Source of the DNA: Rhizophagus irregularis
Lineage: Eukaryota > Glomeromycota > Glomeromycetes > Glomerales > Glomeraceae
Length of the DNA stretch: 64,000 nt
Direction of reading: 5' to 3'
NCBI RefSeq assembly: GCF_026210795.1
Contig: NC_089434.1
Coordinates: 1,054,001-1,118,000 of the forward strand
The notes beneath the pieces were generated by a model that searched no databases, was not told the DNA's origin, and was given only the letters and a program-made list of their open reading frames with translations. Made by a program: the position numbers and the translations under genes. Positions 1-10,165 of this stretch are shown piece after piece. Numbering within the stretch: the first letter of the stretch is position 1; every line of letters begins with the position of its first letter.

Positions 1-330
1 TATGGTGGTCTACCAAGTCTACCAATTTGACGGAGCTGTGAGCACATTGCGGTTGACTCTAACCTTGTGATAATGTGAAGATTGTGGTAGCATTCAGCAG
101 ACCAACGCATTATCCCTCAGAAATGGGGAGACGTTAGAGAGTAGATTTAGGGTCCCAAGGGGCATTCTCGGGGGACGCCCTAAATCTTTGCCCAGAGGGT
201 GAGGTCTTGTTTACGAGATTTATAACCACAGCACCCCTAATAGCATAGTTTTTCGCTATTTTATAGTTGTTAACTTCTATTATGTATTTGTCATTGGTTA
301 CTCCTCTCTATAATAAAATAAATAAATAAA
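1..330. repeat. GC-richer repeat-like segment with a hairpin
   Basis: This stretch is clearly richer in G and C than the surrounding DNA and has no open frame. It contains a stem GATTTAGGG (144-152) / CCCTAAATC (178-186) around a G-rich loop. It probably is the end of a mobile element or a structured transcript, truncated by the window edge. The family is not recognised. Confidence 0.3.
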
Positions 331-581
331 AATGTTTCGCACGTAAATAAAAGCATATTATTTCAATTGTGGCTGTGTATTTGCAAGGAATACTGTATCT
401 ATTTTTTCTGTTCTGAAATTTTGAGGACCTTATTAGGCGGAGAATATAAACTTTCGGTTAGTTTTACTAAGGTCAATATTTTTTAATTCTGATAATTCTA
501 TGTATCGTCGAATCATGTAATTTATTTTCTCATAAAGCCACATATTCTGATCGTGACATTTTGTCACGCACGGGTTATACA

Positions 582-824
582 ATGTCAAACGCTCAGCCTA
601 CAATGGATTCATTAAGAGAATCAAATACTGAACTTGCAAATCTTAGGAAGGAGAATGCCGAGATTCCCGAACTTTATAGAGAAAAGTAATTAAAGTTTGC
701 TGAGGTTGATGCGAAGCTGAGGCAGATTATTGAGGAGAATGCAAGGCGCGATGTTGAGCTTAAGGCCGAAGTAGTAGTAAGACTAAGGTATGACCATCAG
801 GAATTCAAAAAAGACGCAAAATAA
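582..824 (+). pseudogene. Coiled-coil repeat-family protein, pseudogene
   Basis: An 80-codon frame starts MSNAQPTMDSLRESN and ends at TAA 822-824, interrupted by one in-frame TAA at 687-689. Both halves are rich in E, K, R and L in a coiled-coil pattern (LRKENAEIPEL before the stop, KFAEVDAKLRQIIEEN after it). From family knowledge this resembles the N-terminus of a very abundant Glomeromycotina coiled-coil family linked to repeats. The downstream part of such proteins is missing. It is probably dead. Confidence 0.55.
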
Positions 825-867
825 ATCTACGATATATACCTACGAGTATGCTCATTTATTTATTTAA

Positions 868-1075
868 CAAAAAAAATAGCGTATTTATTTGATTTATGAA
901 AATAGCGTATTTATTTGAAAAAGAAAAATAATGTCTTTATTTAATTAATAAGAGTGCAGCATATTTAAAATTTTATATGTAATACAGTAATATAAGCGTA
1001 TTTATTTAATTAACAATTAAAGAAAACGTATTTATCCAACTAATAAAAAAACATATTTATTTAATTAATAAGAGT
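868..1075 (+). repeat. Degenerate AT-rich tandem repeat
   Basis: The phrase GCGTATTTATTT(R)ATTAAT recurs about five times at irregular spacing, for example near 868, 904, 987, 1027 and 1050, in progressively decayed form. It is an AT-rich minisatellite with no coding potential. Confidence 0.5.
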
Positions 1076-1175
1076 AGTAGTATAATATAAAATTAAATTT
1101 ATTTATTCAATTACTAAACATTTAGAATAAATTTGTAAATAATGAAAAAGTTTCGATACTTAAAATATCCAACAA

Positions 1176-1715
1176 GGACCCAGAAATATATATATAGGGG
1201 TCAGGTGGCGAAAAATTTTTTTACTATGAGCTGTACGCAGAGACTTTTTATATGAGTAGTACGCATAATTGACACCTGATATTGAAAATCCTGCAAAAAT
1301 ACGCAAATAAAATTTCAGACATTAAGTTATTAATTATTTTATCATGGCTTCTATATTATTTATAAAACCAAATACTAATGTGAAAAAATAGAATTTACCA
1401 TTTTTTTAATAATATTTTTCTAAAATTTCACTTTTTAACCCTTAGAAATTTCTTTCAATTTATACTAAATATTACAATGCGGTTAGTACGTACAGTAAAT
1501 ATATTATATATATAAGATTAGCCAAATTTAGGCCAAAAATACGCAAACTAATTTTTTACATATAAAAATTTTGATAAAAAATACGCAATCTTGATGACCT
1601 AACTATAGATGAAAAGTTCTAAAATTGTACGCAAATCAAAACTTTACTCCGTCTAATTCCACTATGATGGCGACGCATCTGTGTACCCTACCCCTGTATA
1701 TATATTTCTGGGTCC
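1176..1715. mobile_element. 540-bp non-autonomous MULE-like element with 10-bp TSD
   Basis: The termini are inverted repeats: GGACCCAGAAATATATATAT at the left and its near-complement ending ATATATTTCTGGGTCC at the right. Both ends are flanked by the identical 10-bp direct repeat TATCCAACAA (1166-1175 and 1716-1725). A duplication of 9-11 bp is typical of Mutator-like (MULE) elements. There is no ORF. The interior carries several copies of the hexamer TACGCA, which may be subterminal transposase-binding sites (inference). The perfect TSD argues for a fairly recent insertion. Confidence 0.85.
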
Positions 1716-1725
1716 TATCCAACAA

Positions 1726-3432
1726 CTAGCTACGGCACTACCATATGATTCACTATCCACGTCTTTCATATGTTATATATGTTGTTAAAGTTTTATGTTG
1801 AAATAAACTTTGAATATATCAATATCCCATTAATCTAAAAAAAAGAAAAAATTAATAAAGAAAAGAAAAGCCCACTTGTATGTAATCTCCTAAAAAAATC
1901 ATCTCAAGTTCTCAACAGTAGACTTTTCGAAATAACATAATAACGTCTAAATTCAGAGTCTAAGGGAACCACTTTGTAGTAAAGAGAAGGAAAAAAGAAC
2001 ATTAGTACAATGTTCTTAACTAAGAAAAAAAAAATCTTCACACTCTTATATACATACTAGTATACCACCTCCAATATTTAAAACCGGTACCTATAAAAAA
2101 ATTAGGGAATATTAGTAAACTTTTTTTAAACAAAATAAAAAAATCTTACATATTTCTCTTATTACGTACTCACTTTATTGGTATTCACAAAACTTTATTT
2201 GTCCTAAAGTCGAGATCTATTAAAGAAAAAAGGTAAAGAGCGTTAGTAACTATTCTTAACAACGTTCTTAACTAAAAAAATTCTATATTATATAAAAGTA
2301 ATAGTTATCAATGATATTCCGTACCATAAAGTCCTTTAATATACTTATTTTGACTAATAATGATGGAACTTTTTATTCCAATATCGATATACTTTTTATC
2401 CATCTTTTTAAATAAACCCACCCGTGAGAATGTCAAGAAATATTTTAACTAGGAACCGTGGGATAAACTATATTTTATATACTATGTATCCGCTTCCATA
2501 CTCATGACTAAAACACATTCTTACGTGAAATTACTAATAACAAAACAAAAAAATGAAAAGGAAAACAAGAATGAATTAAAGAAACTTACATAAGTATCTG
2601 CAATCAGTAAGGCAGTAAATGAAAAAAAAATTACTGTATATTATGGCACGTGACTACCTTCAGCCAATAAAAAAAATTTTGATCAAAATTTATTTTAACG
2701 ACAAGCGTCCAACAATATATTACGAGTAAGTTAGCGAATAAAAAAATACACTTGCGCGGTTACGCCACTTAATTTATTTTAGGTTTAATTTACAAGAAAA
2801 AAATATGTAAGATTTAAAAATTTAGATAAATTAAAAAAAAAATATTTATTTATTTATTTATTTATTTAGAGTATCGCGTATAGTTTATATATTTGTAACG
2901 GTACAGTATCTGATATTATCATACATATAAAAAATTTACGCCAAGAGGTTGGTGCAACAAACAATATTATTTCCCAATTTTTCCGTATTATTTTGCAATA
3001 TTATACAAACAAAAAATAAATTATTTTCCCAGAAATTTTAAAGGGATTTATTTTTAGAATCTCAAAATAGAATTTTATTAATCATTGTAAAAAAAAAAAA
3101 TCACACTAGTTTATATCTACACTAGTTTATATTATGCACAAAAGGTTTTAACAATGGATAAATTTTCATGATCCGCCGAATATAGTTTTGAATTTTAAGG
3201 AGTGATATCGTTAATTATTTTACGGGGTACTTTTTTGATTATATTCTAAATTTGGAAACAATTCTTTAACAAACATTTGACGAATGGTGATTATCATTTG
3301 TAAACTTGATAATACATCTCCAATTATAGTTGATAATTTGATATAATTTCATATTATTCTCAAAATTTATTTAAACATCGAGTTAATTTTTTGAAAAAAA
3401 AAAAATTCATTTTTTCATCCCTTTTTTTTGAC
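1726..3432. other. Gene-free AT-rich interval
   Basis: No supportable gene is visible. The interval has long A/T runs and an ATTT microsatellite near 2845-2867. The last 200 bases presumably hold the promoter of the gene starting at 3433, but no element can be named. Confidence 0.5.
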
Positions 3433-4050
3433 ATGGCAAAATTAACTTCAATTCCTATTGATGATACGACCAATAGCGGATACACCAGATATCAAACTAA
3501 TCCACGATATATACGTACTGAAGCTGGTTCTACATATTCTCAATCTCGAGAGACAACGGCATCTCGTTTTAGCGTACGTCTAGATAATACATTTATTGAT
3601 TCAAACCCTTTGTTAAAATCTCTTTACGATCAAGTGGATTCGATGTTACAACAATCTTCTGGTCAAGATGTGACGAAAATATTTTTTACCATTCTTGTGG
3701 CCATCGATAAAAATCTTTCAAATCCAAATTCACCACTTTCAATGAATTCTGATGCTAATGATTTAAGAAGATTATATAGTATTCCTTCAAATGGTAGAAT
3801 GAATATCACTTTAAGTTTAATGAGACCACCTCAACAATTTACTACGTCATCATCATCTCATGAAGAAATCGAAGAATCAACAAATTTGGAAGATTTTGAT
3901 TTTTCTTCTTATCATAGAATTGATTCAGATTTACTTCCTCCACCACCTGAAACCTGGACTGATTCGGATATGACTTCATTAATTGATCAAGCCACTGAAG
4001 AAATGGAAAAATCGAATAATACTTCATATGCTTATGGTGCCTATCGATAA
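3433..4050 (+). CDS. Hypothetical protein, 205 aa, Ser/Thr-rich
   Basis: Single-exon frame from ATG 3433 to TAA 4048-4050. The reading frame is open back to 3391, but that stretch begins at a TTG and runs through a poly-A tract, so the ATG at 3433 (MAKLTSIPIDDT) is preferred. Codon use looks like the neighbouring real genes. The N-terminus (residues 1-50) is Ser/Thr/Tyr-rich and probably disordered. The middle (about 55-125) could fold, and the C-terminus is acidic with a PPPP run. There is no signal peptide, membrane segment or recognisable motif. I do not recognise the family. The F-box gene lies 1.8 kb downstream on the same strand. Confidence 0.6.
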   Translation: MAKLTSIPIDDTTNSGYTRYQTNPRYIRTEAGSTYSQSRETTASRFSVRLDNTFIDSNPLLKSLYDQVDSMLQQSSGQDVTKIFFTILVAIDKNLSNPNSPLSMNSDANDLRRLYSIPSNGRMNITLSLMRPPQQFTTSSSSHEEIEESTNLEDFDFSSYHRIDSDLLPPPPETWTDSDMTSLIDQATEEMEKSNNTSYAYGAYR

Positions 4051-4067
4051 AAAATATATAAGTAGTA

Positions 4068-4225
4068 GTATAAGTAGTATATATAAGATATCGGTAGTAT
4101 ATAGTTTATTGGATGTCGGTAGTATATAGTATATTGGATGTCGGTAGTATGTCGTGTGCGTGGTTATCTTGGTTAAGTATATCAAAGTATATAGTATATT
4201 GTCGGTAGTATCGGTATTCGGTGGT
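4068..4225 (+). repeat. Minisatellite TCGGTAGTATATAGTATATTGGATG
   Basis: Just after the stop codon of the preceding gene, a unit reading GTCGGTAGTATATAGT.. TATTGGAT is repeated about four times with decay. It could form part of the 3' UTR. Confidence 0.6.
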
Positions 4226-5843
4226 TAATTTTTATTTATGAAAGGTTGAAAAGTTGAAAAGTTGAAAAAGTTCTTTTTTTCGTTCAAATACTTAATGTTT
4301 TGTTTGAAAATTAATTCTTAAATTTTTTTTTAAAAAAATATAAAAAAAATATAATAAAATAATTTTTCTTTTCTTTTTTTGTAATTTTTTAATTTTTATT
4401 TTTTTTTATTTTTTTTTTCAATAATAAATTTGTAATAATATATTTTTTTTTTTGCTATTTCCCCACAAAATACTTGGAACAATTATTGTCGATCATATTA
4501 TCACAAAAATGGATTACGTAATATTAAGTAAGATAATATATATTTTTTCGTTATCGACCAAAAGAGAATCTATAGAAATGTTTAAAATTATGAAAAGCAC
4601 GGGGAAAAGGTAAAAATAATAATAATGATTTTTTTTTTTTACTTTCATGAATTATTTATTACATTATTATTATTTTTTTTTTAAAACAATTTACCGCAAA
4701 AATTAAGTTTCACGTACAATGTATTAATTAGTTAATGAATATGGTCATATATGGAATATGGAATAAAAATCTCGGAATTTTTGTTAACAAAGAAAAAAAG
4801 AAAAAAAGAAAAAAAATAAAAGAAAAGAAAAAGGAAAATTGTAAGGTAACAAAGCAACAAAAAAAGAAAGAAAGAAAGAAAGAAAGAAAGAAAAAAAATA
4901 AAAAAATAAAAAAATAAAAAATAAAAAAATATATATAATAGATAATTTAATAAACCGGTATTACAATACATTAAAATTCAAAAATATCAAACATTTTTGG
5001 TTGTGAAGAAAAAAAAATAAACGGAAAGAAATGGAAGGTAATTACAGAATTAGTTAAATTATAGATCATCCCAAACAATGACTTGATCATTAGATTAACC
5101 ATTTTAAGAACCTACAGGATCGTGCTTTACAGGTTTGAATGCAGAAAGGTAGTATTATAGATTATTAATAATTTTTAATAAGTATAAATATATACAATTT
5201 TATTTTTTTACCGTATTTACGGAAATTTTTTCTTTCAAAATAATAAAAATATTTTAAATGACTTTAAATGACTTTCTAATTTTAATTTAAAAAAAAAAAA
5301 AAAAAATTTTTTTTATTTTTTTTTATTATTAAACAATAACAGACAATAATAATCTTATGTTATGTCTGTTAATTTTTAAGGAATGCAAATATGAACTAAT
5401 ATTTCCATTTTTTATTCACATTACAGGCATTACAAGTCATACCTTTATTTTTTTTTTTCTGAAAGAACCTTTACTTGAAACATCGATCATCAGCAAATAC
5501 ATTAGAATGCATGCACACCTCATTGAAGAAGCATATATGTACTTCCGCCATATAGTACCTGTCAAAAACATCATCTCTGAAGTTGAAAACCTGTCAGTAT
5601 TTTGAAGGGCGTCGGTGCAACACGTGATCTTCTCGGTCCCGCAATGTTCACTTTACTGTTTTTAGAAATGTTCTTTATTAAATTTGGTATGTATGGATTT
5701 ACCGCTTGCAAGTTTGTGTACCCACTTCTGCTTTCTCCATAATAAGTTATATTGCTGTCATTTTTATTCATTGAACTTTTTTTTTTTTTCTTGTAAAAAA
5801 AAAATTATACAAAAAAAAATTATTTTTTTCGTTAATCTCAAAT
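4226..5843. other. Gene-free interval with GAAA microsatellite
   Basis: This is an intergenic stretch of A/T tracts. A (GAAA)n run lies at about 4863-4890 inside a purine-rich tract at 4790-4920. Frames on both strands here (for example 5357-5605 and 5571-5771) are short and start or end in homopolymers, so I do not call them. CACGTGATC occurs at 5621. Confidence 0.5.
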
Positions 5844-7646
5844 ATGAATAGTCTCAATACTCAAAATAAAGTCATACTTCCAGGAAAACTATCAATTGAA
5901 TGCTTTGAACAAGTTTTAACTAACCTTAAAGATGATCCTGGAACTCTTTTTTCATGTTTATTGGTAAATAGGTGTTGGTGTCGTCTTTCTGTACCTTTAT
6001 TATGGAGTCACCCTTTTGAATATCATGGTTTTGGGGAATTGGCCGCTAATATAATACAAGTTTATATTTCTTGTTTACCGGTTGATGAATTACAAATTTT
6101 AATTGATGAAGGTTTGGACCTTCCTGAATGTCACCCTCCCCTTTTTGATTATCCAAGATATTTACAAAGTTTTGAATCCGCTCATTTCACTGGTGCTATC
6201 ATGTCTTGGCTTTCTACAAAGGTTAATACAAAAACTTTTGCTTCCGTTCTTGAAGAACGTGATATGGATATTTCTACAAATACTTATATCGTTCAAACTA
6301 TTCTTGGTAATCTTTTATTTAGTCGTAGTAAAGGTATAAAAGATTTAGATATTGTTCATTTTGATGAAGATGATGATTCTTTAATCATGGATATTACTAC
6401 TTTTGATGATGCTAATAGAGCTTTATCTAGATTAGAAAAACTTCAATTCGATTATTCAGGTTGGTCCGAACAAGGGGATAAATCTTCTGAAATTATTTCA
6501 AATCTTTTCGATTTTATGACTCAAAGTTCTCATAATATTCAACATATTTATATTAATATAACAAATATATCTGATCAAGATTTTGATTTACCTCAAATTG
6601 CTATTAGTATTTCAAATTTAATTAAATCTCAAAATAATTTACGTGATTTAATTATGTTGGAATTTTGGACTCCTGATGCTGCAGCTACTATTTTTGATTC
6701 TTTACCTTCTCAATCAAATTCTTTAACTTATTTAAGACTTCATGATTTATATCAAGATCAATATCTTTTCTTATTAAAAATTTTACCTACTTTAAAAAAT
6801 TTAGAAACTTTACAATTAATTAATCTTCATCCTGATATTGATGAACCTTTTAGATTTATTGAATCTTCTGATACTATTATTAATCTTAAAAATTTACATT
6901 ATCAAGAAGAAAAATCTCATTTAGATATTTCTACTCTTATTGGTCCAATTATTCGTATGGCTAATTTAAATTTGAGATCTTTATCTTTAGCTTCCGTTAA
7001 TCCTGATTTAGTTGAAATTATTAGACAATATTGTCCTAATTTAACTCATTTATCTTTAACTTTAACTACTCCTGAAATTCCTATTTCTGTATCTAATTTA
7101 TTATCTACTTCAGTTTTTCTTCGTCATTTTTCTATTTATATTTATTCTTCAGAATTTCCTTTTCTTACAACTGAAGAATTACTTAAATTTTCAAGATCTT
7201 TTCCAAAATCAATTTTATATTTCGGTTTTTATTTAGCAATTAATTCTGATATTTTAAATTTCTTTTTAAAAGAATGTCCCGCTTCATTTCAAGTTTTATC
7301 TATATATAGACCTGAAACTATAGAGGAAAATTTATTAAAAGTTATAATAAATTACGCCAAAGATAAAAAATCTTTAAGAAAATTATTATTAGATTCTGAT
7401 GTTGATATTTATTCATATGAAGGAAGCGTTACATCTGCTACTATACAAGAAGCAAGATCAATCATACCTATAATAGATGGTACGATAGAACATAATAGAC
7501 CATATTCTGGGTAAGGTGTTGATTAAATCGTTTGATTTTTTTTTGTGATTATCGTTAAATTAATTAATTTTTTTTTTTTTAGGTCTGTTATGGATGATTT
7601 AAATGATAGGGAATTATGGGATAGTGATTTAACACCTTTATCATGA
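5844..7646 (+). CDS. F-box / leucine-rich protein, 576 aa, two exons
   Basis: Exon 1 is 5844-7510 and exon 2 is 7583-7646. The 72-bp intron starts GTAAGG and ends in a long T-run plus AG; splicing replaces an immediate stop with a short acidic C-terminus (MDDLNDRELWDSDLTPLS). The N-terminus (about residues 14-55, from KLSIECFEQVL to the cluster LVNRCWCRLSVPLLW) matches the F-box pattern that binds Skp1 in SCF ubiquitin ligases. The rest is leucine-rich with repeated L..L.L blocks typical of the substrate-binding leucine-rich region in the expanded Glomeromycotina F-box family. No membrane segment is seen. The inferred role is substrate receptor of an SCF E3 ligase; the substrate is unknown. 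The start is the first ATG after a T/A-rich leader. Confidence 0.88.
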
Positions 7647-8879
7647 TTTCATGATTTTCTTTTTTTCTTCATCAACAAAAAATCATAAAACAAAAACACA
7701 AACATTTTTTTTTTCTCCTTTCATTTTAGACTTTTTTTAGACATTGCATTTGTTAATTAAGATCAAAAAAAAAAATGATATTATTATTTTTTTTTCTCGT
7801 GAATATCAAAAAAAAAAAGATTTCACTTTTTTTTAATAATATTATTTTATCACATATAGATTTTAAAAAATCATTCAAATTATTTTTATTTAGAAAGAAA
7901 AAAAAAAAAAAATCTATGTTATATATTTTTATGTTTTATATATCACATATGCTTTATATATATATATATATATTAGAAATAATATTTATTTTATACATAA
8001 AAAAAAAAAAAATTATATATGTAATCATATATGTAGATTTTATACGCATCACAAAAAAAAAAAATTTTTTTAAGGTGAAATATTTATATAAAAAAATAAA
8101 TATTTTTTAAGTACAATTTGTAAAAAGTATATTTTTTCAAAAAAAAATATTTTTGATTCAATGATATTATTAAATTTTTTTAAAATTTTTTTCATATTTT
8201 AAAAATTTAAAGTCATCGAGATTCGAGTTGCAATGGACGCAAATTCTTAATGTACATTCTTAATGTACTCTTTGTGATCAGAATATTTCAAGATTATATT
8301 CTTCTTTACCTACAATTATATCTGATGATATCGATATCAAATATTCTAATAATATCACAAACCCCATATTTAAACCAATATTATAACTAACTAAACTGGG
8401 GCGATTGCTACTACAGATCCAAAATCAGATCGAACGACTTATCTCGTCGCCATGATACTGTACACCAATAATTATATGTTTTCTTAATTCATTCTTGATT
8501 CGTTCTTGATTCGTTCTTGTAAAGCATCTGTTATTCCCCATTAAAATTTGATCACGCATACAGTATCTATTAATCTTTTTCTCTTCAAAATTTGATTTAC
8601 AAATAAGAAATTAATTCATCTGAACTAAAAATTTATATACTTTATAACCATAACTGAACCTGATCACCAGTCATCATCAATTTTGAAGAAATTGGAATTT
8701 CATTCTCTTAAATCGTAACCTATAGCAACAAGTTAAGAAAATTTGAACGTGATGTAAAATAAGATTAACGACTTTTACCATCATAAAAATCGTTCATTAT
8801 TTAAAGTTTTAAATGAATTGAACCTACCAAATCTTTTTTAAAAATTGTTATGAAATATAATTTTTTTTTTTTATCATCA
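7647..8879. other. Gene-free low-complexity interval
   Basis: Poly-A, poly-T and TA runs dominate 7750-8160. The rest is unremarkable AT-rich DNA with no supportable gene. Confidence 0.5.
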
Positions 8880-9279
8880 TATTTCGATATGATTGAAACG
8901 CTAATAAAATATATAATAACTAGAATTGTTTAGATTAAGACGCCCAAAAAATTAATTGTAATAATAAAATCACTATGGATTATTTTTATTAAAATATATA
9001 TAAAACGTCTATACTAAAAAAGACACTTTTTTTTTAAAAAAAAAAAGAATTAATTATTATATATCGAAATTTAATTGATTTAATTAATTTGTTTTTCTAT
9101 TAACACGATCCAGTTTTCGATAGAAAAAGTCGAATTATGTGGCTTTGATGTTCGTTACATTTATTTTCACAAAATTTAATTCTCTGTCGTGGTTTGATTA
9201 TGGTTTGAACACTATAAACAAAAAAAATTGTCTTTAACAAATATTAATATTGTAACTTTACTCAATTGATCACTATATA

Positions 9280-9440
9280 CCCAGTAAATAGTTTTTGTAT
9301 AAATTTGTACCAAATGGGCTCATCCATATATGATTGGCTCTAGATTGGCTTAAATTTGGCTTATTTTTTGCATAAATTTGAGCTAATTTCGAGCCAATGA
9401 GCCCGTTTTGTATAAATTTATACAAAAACTATTTACTGGG
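9280..9440. mobile_element. 161-bp foldback MITE
   Basis: The left end CCCAGTAAATAGTTTTTGTA and the right end TACAAAAACTATTTACTGGG are perfect inverted repeats. A second inverted pair lies inside (GGGCTCAT / ATGAGCCC). ATA flanks both ends as a possible 3-bp target duplication. The homologous places upstream of kinase copies B and C lack this element, which confirms insertion after or during duplication. Confidence 0.88.
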
Positions 9441-10030
9441 ATAGTATCAATGATTTAACAATCTAAATTCATAATTAATTTATTATCTATCATATTATCG
9501 TATTTTTTTTTTTTTTGAAATAAATATTTTACGAAAAAATATTGTATATTCCATTCATTATTTCGTTATGAATATTTATTTATTTGTATATACAAATTTT
9601 TAAAATAATTAAATAACGTATCAATGAATATTCTTTCCAAATTAAATCAACATTTTTTCGAAATAATTGATATTATTAATATTTATTACATCATTTCAAC
9701 GCATGAACAAGTAATAAAAACCCATATACTCTATGAGATGATTTAGTTAAAAATCCTTCCAATAATTCTTTTTATTTGCTGTTGAATAAATAATCTACGC
9801 TAAATATGTCACAGCAATTAGTTATTATGTGTTTCTTCTTGCTAATGCCTTACAAGCTCATATTTCAGATGATTGTAGAGTGATTACAATTGTGAAATTT
9901 TCTGTTGTATTTCTTGCGTGAGAAACGTATCAAACTAATTATAACGTAAAATAGTTTTGGTTCAATTTTGATTAAGTGTTTTTGAATTATAATAAATTTG
10001 AATCCTAAAATCCTAAGATTTTTTGGTACG

Positions 10031-10165
10031 ACTTACGGGAAATAATATGCACGATGCACCAATAAAATTGCTTGCTGGCGCACTTGTAAATCTGTATTCA
10101 CGCGTGATTTGAATTGTGGTTACACGATTAATTTAATAAATATTTCGGAGTTTATAAATGAATAA
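10031..10165 (+). promoter_or_regulatory. Conserved proximal upstream block, kinase A
   Basis: About 130 bases starting ACTTACGGGAAATAATATGC and containing TTGCTTGCTGGCGCACTTG and TCACGCGTGA are nearly unchanged upstream of copies A, B (17609) and C (23761), while DNA further upstream has drifted more. It lies 40-170 bases before the start codon. It is likely core promoter plus 5' UTR. This is inferred from conservation only. Confidence 0.5.

Noticed and set aside
4732-4971. Overlapping frames on both strands at the GAAA microsatellite
   Set aside because: Poly-Lys/Glu and poly-Phe/Leu translations of a simple repeat.
7775-8110. 111-codon plus-strand frame
   Set aside because: Composed of Lys, Phe, Ile and Tyr from A/T homopolymers and TA repeats; no start context or motif.
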